A stretch of 5,576 bases of DNA from Actinomycetes bacterium (GCA_021792075.1 JAJYVK010000128.1:1-5576), one strand, 5' to 3'. Numbered from the stretch's first letter, positions 1-5,317 are shown. Made by a program: numbers and translations. The notes: generated from the letters alone by a model not told the origin.

Positions 1-96
1 GTGATTGGCAAATTACATTTCTGCTGGATATCTAGCCAAGGCAGTTGCCCCATCTTTTCCGCCTAATCCCATATGTACAAGAACCTCATCGCTCGG

Positions 97-112
97 CAAT
101 TCCAAAGAATTG
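97..112. promoter_or_regulatory. Inverted repeat overlapping the -35 box of the first DUF1801 gene (possible operator)
   Basis: Perfect 6-bp arms CAATTC (97-102) and GAATTG (107-112) are separated by CAAA. The right arm overlaps the first three bases of the candidate -35 hexamer at 110-115, a position where a bound repressor would block RNA polymerase. Seen directly; the regulatory role is inference. A short AT-rich palindrome could also occur by chance. Confidence 0.3.
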
Positions 113-138
113 ACGTCTTAACGGGTGTCGGTCATTAT
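110..138 (+). promoter_or_regulatory. Sigma70-like promoter for the first DUF1801 gene
   Basis: TTGACG at 110-115 (5 of 6 to consensus), a 17-base spacer, then CATTAT at 133-138 (4 of 6). Transcription would start near 145, giving a leader of about 47 bases before the ATG at 192. Spacing and placement fit well; not tested. Confidence 0.45.
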
Positions 139-191
139 CGTTTGGTCAAGAACGGAGATTCCCAGGAACGATTCTAGAGAAGGAGCTGAAC

Positions 192-629
192 ATGTCAAAG
201 ACCCCTCAGACAGACGTTGGCACCTCCGCAGAGGACAAATCCATCTCTGATCAGATAGATGCCATAATTAGTGAATCGAAAGACTGGCGGGGCAGAACGT
301 TATATCAGCTGCGCGCTCTTATCAGGATGGCCGACCCTGAAGGCGTCGAAGAGGTCAAGTGGAAAAAGCCAAGCAAGCCCTCAGGAGTTCCAGTCTGGTC
401 TCATGATGGAATACTTTGCGTGGCCGATACGCTCAAGAATGCCGTGAGGCTGACGTTCCCTAAGGGTGCACTGATCAAAGATCCCGAGAAACTCTTCAAC
501 GCGCGTTTAGACAGCAACACAGTTCGTGCAATAGATTTCCACGAAGGGGACTTGGTAGATGAGCTTGCCTTGAAGGAGCTTATTTCGCAGGCTGTGGAAA
601 TCAATGCTTCGAAGGCACGCAAACGATAA
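192..629 (+). CDS. DUF1801 domain protein, copy 1
   Basis: A 145-residue protein of the DUF1801 family (YdhG-like fold), small soluble proteins with no settled biochemical role; some relatives are annotated as iron chaperones, but nothing here shows metal binding. Residues 1-18 form a polar, probably disordered tail. The domain runs from about 20 to 138 and contains the family hallmarks D-W-R-G (31-34), the L-R-x-L-I-R helix (40-45), A-D-P (47-49), V-E-E-x-K-W (52-57), P-V-W-S-H (66-70), L-T-F-x-K-G-A (86-92) and R-A-I-D (112-115). There is no signal peptide or membrane segment. The ATG at 192 is supported by GGAG at 182-185, six bases upstream. It has its own candidate promoter and is followed by a hairpin, so it is probably monocistronic. 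It is paralogous to the protein at 4014-4394, with about half of the aligned residues identical. Family call is secure; function is unknown. Confidence 0.88.
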   Translation: MSKTPQTDVGTSAEDKSISDQIDAIISESKDWRGRTLYQLRALIRMADPEGVEEVKWKKPSKPSGVPVWSHDGILCVADTLKNAVRLTFPKGALIKDPEKLFNARLDSNTVRAIDFHEGDLVDELALKELISQAVEINASKARKR

Positions 630-656
630 GTTCTGGGCAATCTGACTGTGTTGGAA

Positions 657-678
657 GCTACACACTCCGGTGTGTCGC
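657..678 (+). terminator. Hairpin just after the first DUF1801 gene, possible terminator
   Basis: Stem ACACAC (660-665) and GTGTGT (670-675) closes a TCCG loop, extended by GC (657-658) and GC (677-678) across one mismatch. It lies 27 bases past the stop codon, a normal position for a terminator. No T-run follows, so it is at best a U-less terminator or an RNA-stabilising structure. Confidence 0.3.
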
Positions 679-740
679 TACGTCGAAATGTCAGATGCCA
701 GAAGCTGCGTCACGGAGTGGAAGGGACTTTTGAACAGGTG

Positions 741-768
741 CCTGGTTGAAGGAGCTGCTCCTTTCAGG
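741..768. other. Strong hairpin of unknown role in the convergent intergenic region
   Basis: CCTG (741-744) pairs with CAGG (765-768), and GAAGGAG (748-754) pairs with CTCCTTT (758-764) including one G-T pair. The loop is three bases and there is a GTT bulge. That makes about 11 pairs in 28 bases. There is no T-tract on either side. It sits between two converging genes and could help end transcription from either direction; this is inference from position and pairing. Confidence 0.3.
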
Positions 769-968
769 TAGGGACGCACCGCTACTCGAATATGTGATCG
801 GTCCTCGATCCGTGAAGGCATTTATCGCAAAAAGAAATTACGCGCCGTGTATTTGTTGGTTGTTGGTTCCCGCGGCGAATGCTTGGCTGCGATGCGCCAC
901 GATGCTTCGAGGAGTTGTGGAGTCGTTGCTAATACGCAATCGTAGGAGAAAAAGCCCAGTTTTTACGC

Positions 969-1205
969 TTAGTCAAATTCTACGAAAATGCATTCGCCAG
1001 GGCACTCTTCGGATGCCTCTTTTACCGCCTCCTCAAGCTTGGCAGGAACTTGAGCCTTCTGCGCTGCGCCACCGGGATTGTCACATACGGTGCCGTCGTC
1101 TTTGACATATGCAATGCCGTCATCTTGAAGGGTGAAGACATCCGGACAAATCTCTTCGCAAAGTCCATCTCCCGTACAGAGATCCTGATCTATCCAAACC
1201 TTCAT
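969..1205 (-). CDS. Small Fe-S ferredoxin (3Fe-4S/4Fe-4S type)
   Basis: A 78-residue soluble one-electron carrier that would pass electrons from a reductase to an oxidoreductase. The N-terminal cluster motif is C10-x2-D13-x2-C16-x3-C20-P21, with the distal ligand C68-P69 in a C-P-G-E-C stretch. As I recall, many actinobacterial relatives carry alanine where C20 sits, giving a 3Fe-4S centre. Here the pattern matches the C-x2-D-x2-C-x3-C-P form of Pyrococcus furiosus ferredoxin, where Asp can ligate a 4Fe-4S cluster and the last Cys forms a disulfide. C41 could be the disulfide partner of C20. The protein is very acidic. Start: the ATG at 1205 has GGAG at 1211-1214, five bases upstream; a GTG five codons earlier has no better site. 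No P450 or reductase gene is adjacent, so the partner is unknown. The gene has its own promoter. Confidence 0.9.
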   Translation of the reverse strand: MKVWIDQDLCTGDGLCEEICPDVFTLQDDGIAYVKDDGTVCDNPGGAAQKAQVPAKLEEAVKEASEECPGECIFVEFD

Positions 1206-1225
1206 ATTCGCTCCAGTCACTAAAA

Positions 1226-1251
1226 TTCAAGCTTATAATTCGGCGCTTGAA
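1226..1251. repeat. Perfect inverted repeat in the ferredoxin 5' leader
   Basis: Arms TTCAAGC (1226-1232) and GCTTGAA (1245-1251) are separated by 12 bases. Relative to the ferredoxin promoter it lies just downstream of the predicted start of transcription and upstream of the ribosome site, so it could be a repressor site or an RNA hairpin in the leader. Pairing is seen directly; role is inference. Confidence 0.4.
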
Positions 1252-1271
1252 CCTTTTAAACTCACTACAAC

Positions 1272-1300
1272 ATTATCGCATAGTTACACTAAAATGTCAT
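1272..1300 (-). promoter_or_regulatory. Sigma70-like promoter for the ferredoxin gene
   Basis: On the reverse strand, ATGACA (1300-1295; 5 of 6 to consensus), a 17-base spacer and GATAAT (1277-1272; 5 of 6). Transcription would start near 1265, leaving about 60 bases of leader before the ATG at 1205. This is the best consensus promoter in the window. Confidence 0.6.
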
Positions 1301-1452
1301 ATTTGGTGCCCAGCGGCAACCTTGAGTGGCCGGTACACTCTCTGTGCGTGTGAACCCAGTTGTCGGCACGAGAATATGTCACGTCTTCTATTGGGGTCCC
1401 GAACAAATATTTCCACGTGAACCTTTCAGGAGATGACTCCGAAATGACTGTG

Positions 1453-2280
1453 CTAGCTTGCTCGCTTGTAGGCTCTCACCGCCAACGGGACGAAGACCGC
1501 CGCTATGCCGGCAAGCCATACCACGCTTTGCCAGGCGTGTAGAGCCAAGGGCCCGCCCAATGCCAGTGCCCTCATCTCGTCGATGACTATGGTTACTGGT
1601 TGGTTACTTGCGAACGCCTGCAGCCAGCCCGGCATTGACTGCACAGGTACGAAGGCGGCGCTCACGAAGGTGAGAGGGAAGAGCCACACTAGGCCGAACG
1701 AGCCGACCGACTCCTCGTCTTTGATTGCAAGACCGACATATGCGCTAACTGTGCAGATTGTGACGCCGAAAGCCACCCCAAATACAAGCATTATTACGGC
1801 AGGCAGTACCCCATTGTTGAAGCGAAAGCCCACTGCGTACCCGACTCCCAGAATTACAAGGACTGTCACAGTCAATCGAAGAGTGTCTGCTGCAAGCCGT
1901 CCGAGCAGTACCGCTGATCGAGCCATCGGCATCGCCCTGTAACGGTCGATGACTCCTTTCTGTAATTGTCTAGCCAGGGAAATGGCGGTGCCGAAAGAGG
2001 CAAACGCAGCCGACTGTGCAATGATGCCCGGCATTAGAAAGTTGACGTAGCCGCCTGGAACGTGGACCGGAATCGCACCGCCGAAGACGTAGCGAAACAG
2101 CAGCACGAACATAATCGGTTGAATGATCGTGAAGAAAAGGAAAGCTGGATTGCGAAACCAAACCAGTAAATCGCGGCGAGTCAAGGTTGCCGCGTCGGAA
2201 AGTCCGAGTTTGAACCTCTTCGAGGCCGGTTGGTTCGAAAGATCAAGGGCCACTAGGGGTTGTAGGTTGGAAAAGGTCAT
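1453..2280 (-). CDS. ABC-2 type permease, DrrB-like exporter subunit
   Basis: A 275-residue inner-membrane permease that would dimerise and form an export channel with the ATPase encoded just upstream. A cytoplasmic N-terminus of about 40 residues precedes six likely membrane segments, roughly 46-66, 79-103, 132-150, 157-185, 192-212 and 250-270. Between segments 2 and 3 lies the conserved cytoplasmic stretch G-V-I-D-R-Y-R-A-M-P-M (109-119), typical of ABC-2 permeases of the DrrB group and probably in contact with the ATPase. P216-G-W-L before the last segment is also typical. Length is normal for the family. The start ATG at 2280 follows the ATPase stop by eight bases, with AGGAG overlapping that stop codon, so translation is probably coupled. 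DrrB relatives export drugs such as daunorubicin, but the substrate here cannot be read from the sequence and no biosynthetic cluster is visible. Confidence 0.92.
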   Translation of the reverse strand: MTFSNLQPLVALDLSNQPASKRFKLGLSDAATLTRRDLLVWFRNPAFLFFTIIQPIMFVLLFRYVFGGAIPVHVPGGYVNFLMPGIIAQSAAFASFGTAISLARQLQKGVIDRYRAMPMARSAVLLGRLAADTLRLTVTVLVILGVGYAVGFRFNNGVLPAVIMLVFGVAFGVTICTVSAYVGLAIKDEESVGSFGLVWLFPLTFVSAAFVPVQSMPGWLQAFASNQPVTIVIDEMRALALGGPLALHAWQSVVWLAGIAAVFVPLAVRAYKRAS

Positions 2281-2285
2281 CGTGG

Positions 2286-2290
2286 CTCCT
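2286..2290 (-). promoter_or_regulatory. Ribosome site of the permease, overlapping the ATPase stop codon
   Basis: AGGAG on the reverse strand starts within the TAG stop of the ATPase gene (2291-2289) and lies five bases before the permease ATG. Ribosomes ending the ATPase would be positioned to restart, which fits stoichiometric production of the two subunits. Confidence 0.7.
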
Positions 2291-3317
2291 AGCGGTTCCG
2301 GCGACCAGCTTTTCGCAAGCGGTTAGATATAATTTTTTCAGAGTCATCGGCGCCGTGTCCCGTGAGGGCCAAAAAGACGTCGTCCAGCGAAGGCCTGTGG
2401 ATGCTGAGATCTTCAGTGCGTACTCCGATGGCGTCGAGACGCCGGACGGTCTCAATGAGGGAGTCAGAGCCGTTATCACCTACACGAAGGCTGACTCGGG
2501 AGGCCTCGTGGTCGATTAGAGGTTCCGTCTCGGAAAGAGATTTCACCGCTTCCGCTGCGTCTCCCACGCGATGTCGATCGACGACTGCGAACTCGACAAC
2601 GTCTCCACCGATTTTGTTCTTGAGTTGCCGCGCCGTGCCTTCTGCAATGACCTGACCGTGATCGATGACCACGATCTCATCAGCAAGTTCGTCGGCCTCC
2701 TCCATATACTGTGTAGTGAGCAGCAGCGTGGTACCGGTTGACACCAGATCCCGGATCACTTCCCACATTCCGAGACGGCTTCGCGGATCGAGTCCCGTAG
2801 TCGGCTCGTCCAAAAACAGGACCTTGGGCAAAGATACCAGACTTAGAGCTAGGTCTAGCCGTCTCTGCATTCCGCCCGAATATCCTTTCGTCGGCCTGTC
2901 TGCGGCTTCGGCTAGATCAAACTGCTCCAAGAGCTCGTTGGCCCGTTGCGCCCTTGTTGCAGCGTCGATATGGTACAGCCGACCCATGATGTCTAGATTT
3001 TCCCTGCCAGTCAGCTCTTCCTGGATCGCAGTCGATTGACCTGCCAGTCCTATGATCTCTCGTACAGAGGCAGGCGAGCGCAGAGCATCACGACCTTCGA
3101 CGAGGACCCGTCCCTTATCTGGTCGGAGGAGAGTAGTGAGGATCTTTACTGCTGTGGTTTTGCCAGCGCCGTTGGGTCCCAGTAGGCCTAGCACCTTACC
3201 TCGCTCCACAATCAGATCGATACCGCGCAGTGCCTGGACGTCACCGAACGACTTGTACACATCTTCGACGAAGATCGCGGGACCATTCCAAGCGGTGCTG
3301 TATTCAGGTGAACTCAC
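2289..3317 (-). CDS. ABC transporter ATP-binding protein, DrrA-like exporter subunit
   Basis: A 342-residue cytoplasmic ATPase that would drive the permease encoded downstream. Counting from the GTG at 3317, it has Walker A G-P-N-G-A-G-K-T (47-54), Q-loop Q94, signature S-G-G-M-Q (147-151), Walker B V-L-F-L-D-E (166-171), D-loop G-L-D-P (175-178), and T-T-Q-Y-M-E-E-A-D (201-209). In the last motif Gln203 replaces the usual switch histidine, as is common in DrrA relatives. A C-terminal regulatory part of about 100 residues ends with the DrrA-type S-L-D-D-V-F-L motif. All catalytic residues are present. Start choice: the frame stays open to a TTG at 3506, but that codon lies inside the proposed -10 box. 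The GTG at 3317 has AGGTGG eight bases upstream and gives the usual DrrA length of about 330 residues. First gene of a two-gene operon; substrate unknown. Confidence 0.93.
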   Translation of the reverse strand: MSSPEYSTAWNGPAIFVEDVYKSFGDVQALRGIDLIVERGKVLGLLGPNGAGKTTAVKILTTLLRPDKGRVLVEGRDALRSPASVREIIGLAGQSTAIQEELTGRENLDIMGRLYHIDAATRAQRANELLEQFDLAEAADRPTKGYSGGMQRRLDLALSLVSLPKVLFLDEPTTGLDPRSRLGMWEVIRDLVSTGTTLLLTTQYMEEADELADEIVVIDHGQVIAEGTARQLKNKIGGDVVEFAVVDRHRVGDAAEAVKSLSETEPLIDHEASRVSLRVGDNGSDSLIETVRRLDAIGVRTEDLSIHRPSLDDVFLALTGHGADDSEKIISNRLRKAGRRNR

Positions 3318-3325
3318 TTTATTGT

Positions 3326-3331
3326 CCACCT
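3326..3331 (-). promoter_or_regulatory. Ribosome site that decides the ATPase start
   Basis: AGGTGG on the reverse strand, eight bases before the GTG at 3317-3315. The next upstream in-frame GTG (3329-3327) and the distal TTG (3506-3504) have no comparable site. Homology to the ABC domain begins about 15 residues after this GTG, which also supports it. Confidence 0.6.
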
Positions 3332-3504
3332 GATTATTAGAGGGTTGTTGAAGCTTGAGCAGCGCAGTCGCATTTCGCGATTCGTCCTTTCTGCGATTGG
3401 AGCCTGGCGGAATTTGCCAATTTTTCAAATAGCTGATTTGATCCGAGTTAGCAGGTTCAGACCGTCTCCAGCGTTTAGCGCAGCAGCACCTGTCATAAGA
3501 TATC

Positions 3505-3534
3505 AAAGTAGCTTGACATAGCAGTATTTGTCAA
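3505..3534 (-). promoter_or_regulatory. Promoter for the exporter operon
   Basis: Reverse-strand TTGACA (3534-3529), an 18-base spacer and TACTTT (3510-3505; 3 of 6 to consensus). Transcription would begin near 3498, leaving a leader of about 180 bases before the GTG at 3317. The -35 is perfect but is one arm of a palindrome, so it may be conserved for a regulator as well as for polymerase. Confidence 0.4.
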
Positions 3535-3535
3535 G
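3512..3535. promoter_or_regulatory. Palindromic operator candidate between divergent genes
   Basis: Arms CTTGACA (3512-3518) and TGTCAAG (3529-3535) are perfect inverted repeats separated by ten bases, so arm centres are 17 bases apart. Each arm contains a full TTGACA -35 box, one for each strand. A dimeric regulator bound here would cover both -35 boxes and control the exporter operon and the HTH gene together. A further TGTCA half-site lies at 3491-3495. The repeat is seen directly; operator function and its link to the adjacent HTH protein are inference. Confidence 0.55.
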
Positions 3536-3542
3536 GCATTCT
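3513..3542 (+). promoter_or_regulatory. Promoter for the small HTH gene
   Basis: TTGACA (3513-3518), an 18-base spacer and CATTCT (3537-3542; 3 of 6 to consensus). Transcription would start around 3549, the ATG itself, so the mRNA may be leaderless. That fits the lack of a properly spaced ribosome site: the only purine-rich stretch, AAGG at 3533-3536, is 12 bases from the ATG. The -10 is weak. Confidence 0.35.
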
Positions 3543-3548
3543 TAACAT

Positions 3549-3920
3549 ATGAATGATTCTCAAAGCGAGGACTCTAGAAACATACCGCCGCTTATGTCTG
3601 CGGCGTGGGAGAGCGCCACCTCCGATCCGGACCCTCTAGCAGCTCTAGGCGCCACGCGAGCACTGATGGGGCTTTTGTCGACCTGGGAAGTGAAGCTCGC
3701 AGTAGAGGCAGTGGCGGCCGGTGCCACATGGGAGGCGATCGGCAGTTCTCTGGGCGTGAGCCGCCAAGCTGCCTGGGAGCACTTTCACCACCACGTAGCA
3801 GAGTTCAAGCACCAGGTGAGGGCGGAGGCTCGCGCTTTACGAGACCGGCATCGTCAAGAGATGCTCGAATTCCGCGATGATGTGAGACGGAAGGCGAAAG
3901 AGTACCGCATATCGAGATGA
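3549..3920 (+). CDS. Small helix-turn-helix protein, candidate regulator of the divergent exporter
   Basis: A 123-residue protein without a confident family name. Residues 1-28 are polar and probably flexible. Residues 47-79 form a helix-turn-helix with A-A-G-A-T-W-E-A-I-G (56-65) followed by L-G-V-S-R-Q-A-A-W (68-76); this is the sigma-region-4-like arrangement, with S71-R72-Q73-A74-A75 as the start of the recognition helix. Residues 83-118 are rich in Arg, Glu, Lys and Ala and likely form a long charged helix or coiled coil for dimerisation. There is no ligand-binding domain of the TetR or MarR size, so it may respond to abundance or to a partner rather than a drug. It is transcribed away from the exporter, with the palindrome at 3512-3535 in between, which makes it the natural candidate regulator (inference). 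The ATG lacks a good ribosome site and may be leaderless. Confidence 0.8.
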   Translation: MNDSQSEDSRNIPPLMSAAWESATSDPDPLAALGATRALMGLLSTWEVKLAVEAVAAGATWEAIGSSLGVSRQAAWEHFHHHVAEFKHQVRAEARALRDRHRQEMLEFRDDVRRKAKEYRISR

Positions 3921-4013
3921 GGCGGAATCGTGTTCGCTGGTGCCTCAGGTTTTAGGGCTGACGCTCTCGGATGAAGCTGAAGCGAGATCGACGGACGAAG
4001 GAAGGTGAATTGC

Positions 4014-4394
4014 ATGGTGAGTGCATCTGAAGCGATTGATGCGAAGATCAAGGAGTTGGGCGACTGGCGTGGCGAGACACTAAGTCAGGTGAGAAGAATC
4101 ATCAGAGAAGCGGATCCTGATATCGTCGAAGAGTGGAAGTGGGTGAAGGCCACGAATCCCGGAACCCCCGTCTGGTCTCATAACGGGGGCATTTGTACCG
4201 GTGAGACCTACAAGAACGTTGTGAAGTTGACGTTTTTCAAGGGTGCTTCCTTGCTTGATCCGACCGGTCTTTTCAACTCCAGCCTTGACGGGGCCGTTCG
4301 GCGTGCTATCGATATCAAAGAGCATGACCAGATTGACGAGAAAGCGCTGAAGAACCTGATAGGCGAAGCTGTGGCATTCAACCTAAGCAGGTAA
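4014..4394 (+). CDS. DUF1801 domain protein, copy 2
   Basis: A 126-residue soluble DUF1801 protein, paralogous to the one at 192-629 but without its polar N-terminal extension. It keeps D-W-R-G (17-20), A-D-P (33-35), V-E-E-W-K-W (38-43), P-V-W-S-H (52-56), K-L-T-F-F-K-G-A (71-78) and R-R-A-I-D (96-100). Substitutions are spread over the whole domain and the active-looking core is intact, so neither copy looks decayed. Start: the ATG at 4014 is preceded by GGAAGG at 4000-4005 at good spacing; a GTG at 4005 in the same frame lies within that site. It lies 93 bases after the HTH gene with no clear terminator between them, so they may be co-transcribed. Its stop codon lies only a few bases before the CLC remnant begins, marking a probable rearrangement junction. 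Biochemical function of the family is unknown. Confidence 0.87.
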   Translation: MVSASEAIDAKIKELGDWRGETLSQVRRIIREADPDIVEEWKWVKATNPGTPVWSHNGGICTGETYKNVVKLTFFKGASLLDPTGLFNSSLDGAVRRAIDIKEHDQIDEKALKNLIGEAVAFNLSR

Positions 4395-4399
4395 GAGAC

Positions 4400-4998
4400 A
4401 CTAATTCCTTACTGCCCTTGCTCCTGGCTAGCATGGTTGCAAATCTGATCGGCACCCTCATTCTCAAGAGGTCGATATTGACTGAGAAGGTTGCCAGACG
4501 AGGCTTTCACGTGGTGCGCGAGTATGGCGTCGAGCCTCTCGAGGGCGTACTCGCGCAGGAGGTCATGCGTAAGGAGATCCTGACCGTAGCGAGTGACTCC
4601 AAGATCGATACTTTGAGAGAGCTATTTCAGTCTTCGATCGAGGCTAGAAGGCAGAGGATTTACCCGGTGGCAGATGAGTCAGGTATATTCATAGGAGTTC
4701 TTCTGCGCTTGGATATCCTCCTACTGGACAGCTCGCAAGCCTCCGAGGTGACCGTCGAGGAGATGATGATCCGGTCGCCCGTTGTCGCTTATGTTGGCGA
4801 GACTCTTCGCACTGTCGCCGACAGAATGGCTGAAAGAGAGATCGGATCGGAGCGGTGCCGGTCGTAGAGATCGTCTCAGAAGAGCCGTTAGTGAGAGGCA
4901 TAATAACGGAGTCTGATATCTTGAGGTCCCGTCAGCGGCAGCTCGTGGAGGAGAGGGCTCGAGAGAGGATATTGGGTCGGACTGTGTGGAGGGTGTAG
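4400..4998 (+). pseudogene. Remnant of a CLC chloride channel/transporter: last membrane helix plus two CBS domains, frameshifted
   Basis: The forward frame from about 4400 reads L-L-P-L-L-L-A-S-M-V-A-N-L, then K-R-S-I-L-T-E-K-V-A-R-R-G, the characteristic end of the last membrane helix of bacterial CLC proteins and its linker. A first CBS domain follows (about 4563-4722) and then a second starting near 4760. The frame ends at a TAG (4865-4867) in mid-domain. Moving to the next frame from 4852 restores a clean CBS ending, with A-V-P-V-V-E then R-G-I-I-T-E-S-D-I-L, to a TAG at 4996-4998. One base has therefore been lost around 4848-4852. The channel-forming membrane domain, roughly 400 residues in intact relatives, is missing, because the DUF1801 gene occupies that place. 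The best in-frame start, TTG at 4418, has no ribosome site. Two separate lesions make a non-functional relic the best reading; a sequencing error could explain the frameshift but not the truncation. Confidence 0.82.
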
Positions 4999-5317
4999 AA
5001 ATAGCTCCTTTGGTCGGTTGCGATTTGCATAGCCGTTCAGGGTGCTCATCTCTTGCTCGTACCGGCTGGTAACCATGATTTTTTTCTTTTCCAGCTCCAA
5101 GGGCGATAATTCTTCCTATAATTTTGTGATGCCTAAATGGTTCTTGGCGGGGTCATTTATGTGAGCTAATTATTGGGCGTGTCTTAGCGTCGGGTGAGAT
5201 CCTGTTTGACATATCTCGGGTGTATTTGGAGCATACTTTTCAGAGCCAACTTTGCTATTAGCTCTATTGCCGGATTTGGTGAGGTAATTTCGTAGGTTGC
5301 GTCAGAGGGGTCTTGGG
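4999..5317. other. Non-coding stretch upstream of the GAF gene
   Basis: 319 bases between the end of the CLC remnant and the GAF-protein ATG. Short open frames on the reverse strand (4888-5100 and 5184-5381) show no recognisable motifs, and the second lies antisense to the GAF gene start. A T7 run at 5079-5085 is preceded by only a weak 4-bp stem. The only supportable item is the weak promoter candidate at 5206-5237. Confidence 0.45.
5206..5237 (+). promoter_or_regulatory. Weak promoter candidate for the GAF gene
   Basis: A perfect TTGACA (5206-5211) is followed by CATACT (5232-5237; 4 of 6 to consensus), but the spacer is 20 bases, longer than ideal. Transcription would start near 5244, about 74 bases before the ATG at 5318. 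Tentative. Confidence 0.22.

Larger units (their letters stand above)
630..968. other. Non-coding stretch between convergent genes
   Basis: 339 bases between the stop of the forward DUF1801 gene and the stop of the reverse ferredoxin gene. An open frame starting at 746 runs on into the ferredoxin antisense strand, but it has no recognisable protein motif and no convincing ribosome site, so I do not call it. The contents I can support are two hairpins (657-678 and 741-768). I recognise no tRNA, repeat or gene remnant here. Confidence 0.5.

Noticed and set aside
13..117. Short reverse-strand open frame at the window start with a gene-like C-terminus (reads L-P-S-D-E-V-L-V-H-M-G-L-G-G-K-D-G-A)
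   Set aside because: Only about 30 codons from the best start, closed by an in-frame stop at 118-120, no ribosome site or recognised family, and it overlaps the promoter region of the DUF1801 gene.
948..965. A-run and T-run flanking a GCCCAG core near the ferredoxin 3' end, considered as its terminator
   Set aside because: The stem is five A-T pairs only and too weak to call; the hairpin at 741-768 is stronger but far away.
746..1105. Forward open frame of about 119 codons
   Set aside because: It runs antisense into the ferredoxin gene, has a GTG start without a good ribosome site, and shows no domain-like composition.
1505..1942. Forward open frame of about 145 codons
   Set aside because: Lies wholly antisense to the permease gene and is rich in Ser, Thr, Pro and Arg as expected of a mirror frame.
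1453..3317. Antibiotic biosynthesis cluster around the DrrAB-like exporter
   Set aside because: No polyketide, peptide synthetase or tailoring genes are in the window; a stand-alone efflux pump is all that is supported.
2665..3333. Forward open frames opposite the ATPase gene
   Set aside because: Antisense shadows of a gene with all ABC motifs intact; no independent motif.
4848..4867. Programmed ribosomal frameshift in the CBS region
   Set aside because: No slippery heptamer or downstream structure is evident, and the same gene already lacks its membrane domain, so decay is simpler.
5055..5090. T7 run after a TACC/GGTA stem, considered as a terminator for the CLC remnant
   Set aside because: The stem is only four pairs and separated from the T-run by several bases.
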